Assembly: GCA_964390005.1 (NCBI GenBank)
Contig: CAYMGM010000016.1
Coordinates: 1-32,872 of the forward strand
Direction of reading: 5' to 3'
Length of the DNA: 32,872 bases
Source: CAYMGM01 sp964390005
GTDB taxonomy: Bacteria > Pseudomonadota > Alphaproteobacteria > UBA9219
A program made the position numbers and the translations under genes. The notes under the pieces were generated by a model. It saw only the letters and a program-made list of their open reading frames with translations, was not told where the DNA came from and did not search any database. Shown piece after piece: positions 31,531-32,872 of the stretch (position 1 is the first letter of the stretch; each line of letters begins with the position of its first letter).

Positions 31531-32460
31531 ATGTCCGTTTCCTTCGCTTCCTCTATGAAAAACCTTTCCCTCGCTCTTTTGCTGACGTCGAGCCTTGTTT
31601 CGACGGCGCAAGCGGCAACGCTGACCTGGGATGGCGGAGCAGGAACAAGTAATTGGTTTGACGCGAATAACTGGTCAGGCAATGCGGTGCCGACGAGTGC
31701 GGATCAAGTAAGACTTGATGCCAGCGGAGTTGTCGTTTCAATATTGGCTGCGAACAGTGGGACGCTATTTGCAATAGGCTATTCCGGTACAGGTTCGCTG
31801 ACAGTAGAAAATAGTGGAACAATTTTTTCTACTCCGGCAACCACCCAAGTGATCGTCGGAAATTCATCAGGCTCTAATGGTACACTATTCATTACAAGCG
31901 GAGGAACCGTCAGTGACGTAGTGGGGAGTATTGGAAATTACGCTGGGGCAACAGGGGTGGCCACAGTAACAGGGGTTGGGTCCAGCTGGGTAAATTCAGG
32001 AAGTTTTTTTGTTGGATACGGTTATGGCGGAAGCGGCGGAGGATCAGGGAGCCTGACGGTAACTGATGGAGGGGTGGTACGTGATAGCAACGGGTATATC
32101 GGTGGAGCAGCCAATTCTATTGGCGCAGTAACGGTAACGGGATCTGGATCAAGCTGGATAAGTTCAAATTTTCTGGCCATCGGTAATGGCGGCTACGGAA
32201 CCTTGACTGTTGAGGATGGCGGGCTTGTTTCTACAACATCAAGCTCAGCTCAATTCTTAGTAGGAAATGCAGCTGGATCACAGGGAACGCTCCTCATCCA
32301 AAATGGAGGTGTTGTTAATAATTTGGGGTGGGCATCTATTGGAAATTATGCTGGGGCAACAGGTGCCGCAACCGTAACCGGTGTGGGGTCTATCTGGACA
32401 AATCAAGGAAGTCTCAACGTTGGTTATAGTTATAGTGGAGCTGGTGGACGCGGCTCTTAG
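31531..32460 (+). CDS. Autotransporter-like repeat protein, N-terminal part up to an in-frame amber codon
   Basis: The ATG at 31531 gives a signal peptide with cleavage at AQA-ATLTW; an ATG at 31555 would also give a working signal. The mature protein begins LTWDGGAGTSNWFDANNW, the usual opening of type V autotransporters with passenger-associated strand repeats. It continues with T5SS/PEP-CTERM-type repeats (TVTGxGSxW, then xxVG, then GTLTVxDGG) that fold as a beta-helix. Translation would stop at TAG (32458-32460) within a repeat that reads GRGS-stop-LISNGG, where the other repeats read GS-L-TVTDGG. No membrane beta-barrel precedes this stop, so a truncated product would be secreted to the periplasm only. 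Base composition is AT-richer than in neighbouring genes. Confidence 0.8.
   Translation: MSVSFASSMKNLSLALLLTSSLVSTAQAATLTWDGGAGTSNWFDANNWSGNAVPTSADQVRLDASGVVVSILAANSGTLFAIGYSGTGSLTVENSGTIFSTPATTQVIVGNSSGSNGTLFITSGGTVSDVVGSIGNYAGATGVATVTGVGSSWVNSGSFFVGYGYGGSGGGSGSLTVTDGGVVRDSNGYIGGAANSIGAVTVTGSGSSWISSNFLAIGNGGYGTLTVEDGGLVSTTSSSAQFLVGNAAGSQGTLLIQNGGVVNNLGWASIGNYAGATGAATVTGVGSIWTNQGSLNVGYSYSGAGGRGS
31930..32412 (+). repeat. Tandem coding repeat of 408 bases inside the autotransporter gene
   Basis: ATTGGAAATTACGCTGGGGC at 31930 recurs at 32338 as ATTGGAAATTATGCTGGGGC. The match continues through the Thr-Gly-Val-Gly-Ser-x-Trp segment to the GGAAG that follows. The offset of 408 bases is 136 codons, so the repeat preserves frame. 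The similarity at DNA level shows a fairly recent duplication or gene-conversion event. Confidence 0.75.
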
Positions 32461-32872
32461 CTTATATCGAACGGTGGAAAGGTTAGTAATTCAGTTGGAA
32501 CTATTGGAACCAATTCTGGTTCTATAGGGACGGTAACAGTGACAGGGGCAGACTCAATTTGGACAAGCACAGGCTGGCTTGATGTCGGAACCCATGGCAC
32601 GGGCACGTTAACCGTTTCCGATTCAGGCTCAGTACTCGCATTGGGTGTTCTGACCATCGCTTCTCAATCCGGCTCGACGGGCACGTTAAACATCGGCGCG
32701 GCGCATGGCAGCGCGGCGGCAGCCCCCGGCACGGTCTCGGCTTCGTCGATTGCCTTTGGCTCCGGCACAGGCAAGATTGTCTTCAACCACACGAGCAGCA
32801 ACTACATTTTTGACCTTGCGATCACAGGCGCGGGGACGATCCAGAACGACGCGGGGACGACGACGCTGACGG
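32461..32872 (+). pseudogene. In-frame continuation of the autotransporter after the amber codon (runs off the window)
   Basis: The same reading frame stays open from 32461 to the window end, and its translation continues the repeats without interruption (LISNGGKVSNSVGTIG, TVTGADSIWTSTGWLDVG, GTLTVSDSGSV). It ends in the passenger-associated strand repeat FDLAITGAGTIQNDAGTTTLT. The break is therefore a single nonsense codon and not a frameshift. One base change in a leucine codon (TTG to TAG) would explain it, matching the Leu at this place in the sister repeats. From about 32590 the codons turn GC-rich like the rest of the window. The C-terminal beta-barrel would lie beyond the window. It may be a pseudogene, a suppressed stop or a sequencing error. 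Confidence 0.75.

Noticed and set aside
31930..32412. Possible link between the 408-base autotransporter repeat and the 411-base MITE-like element
   Set aside because: The sequences are unrelated and the similar length is coincidence.

Overview
The window most likely comes from an uncultured or poorly studied alphaproteobacterium. It is Gram-negative: it has a Kdo-activating enzyme (KdsB), an MlaC-type periplasmic protein, a lipoprotein and an autotransporter. The genes are dense and moderately GC-rich. The GH17-GT2 glucan synthase and the candidate heat-shock promoter (CTTG, 17 bases, CTTACAT) fit alphaproteobacteria. This placement is inferred from gene content only. I see no rRNA, tRNA, CRISPR array, prophage or intact transposase.

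Region 1 (1-10857, all minus strand) is an envelope and stress block. It holds an unknown lipoprotein and a secreted protein, then a three-gene Gtr-like set (polytopic glycosyltransferase, polyprenyl-phosphate glycosyltransferase, GtrA flippase). ClpB follows, with a candidate sigma-32 promoter and a strong terminator, then a small unknown gene. A GT-B-like glycosyltransferase, kdsB and a histidine phosphatase that lacks its second catalytic histidine complete the block. The window's left edge is the arm of a dispersed repeat that supplies the end of the phosphatase gene.

Region 2 (11122-15364) has an Hsp70-like gene with a long unusual C-terminal half. It converges on epmA, which overlaps secA by ATGA. 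A 411-bp inverted-repeat element sits exactly between the two convergent stop codons. It is flanked by TA, and removing it restores a CTAG in which both genes would end in TAG. This is what an IS630/mariner-type MITE insertion should look like.

Region 3 (15361-21692, minus) carries secA, a bacterial O-GlcNAc-transferase-like gene (TPR plus GT41, TTG start) and a large helical protein of unknown function.

Region 4 (21945-26068, plus) carries a CNNM/CorC-type CBS protein, a 653-residue unknown protein with three degenerate repeats, and a small secreted protein with Asn-Pro/Ser-Pro repeats.

Region 5 (26071-31218, minus) carries a SAM methyltransferase, two small unknown genes, a GH17-GT2 beta-glucan synthase and an MlaC-family protein.

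Region 6 (31531 to the end, plus) is the start of a repeat-rich autotransporter interrupted by an in-frame amber codon at 32458-32460. The same frame stays open to the window edge.

No single unmistakable new defence or metabolic system is visible. The observations most worth following are the MITE insertion at the paired stop codons, the amber-interrupted autotransporter and the 653-residue repeat protein.
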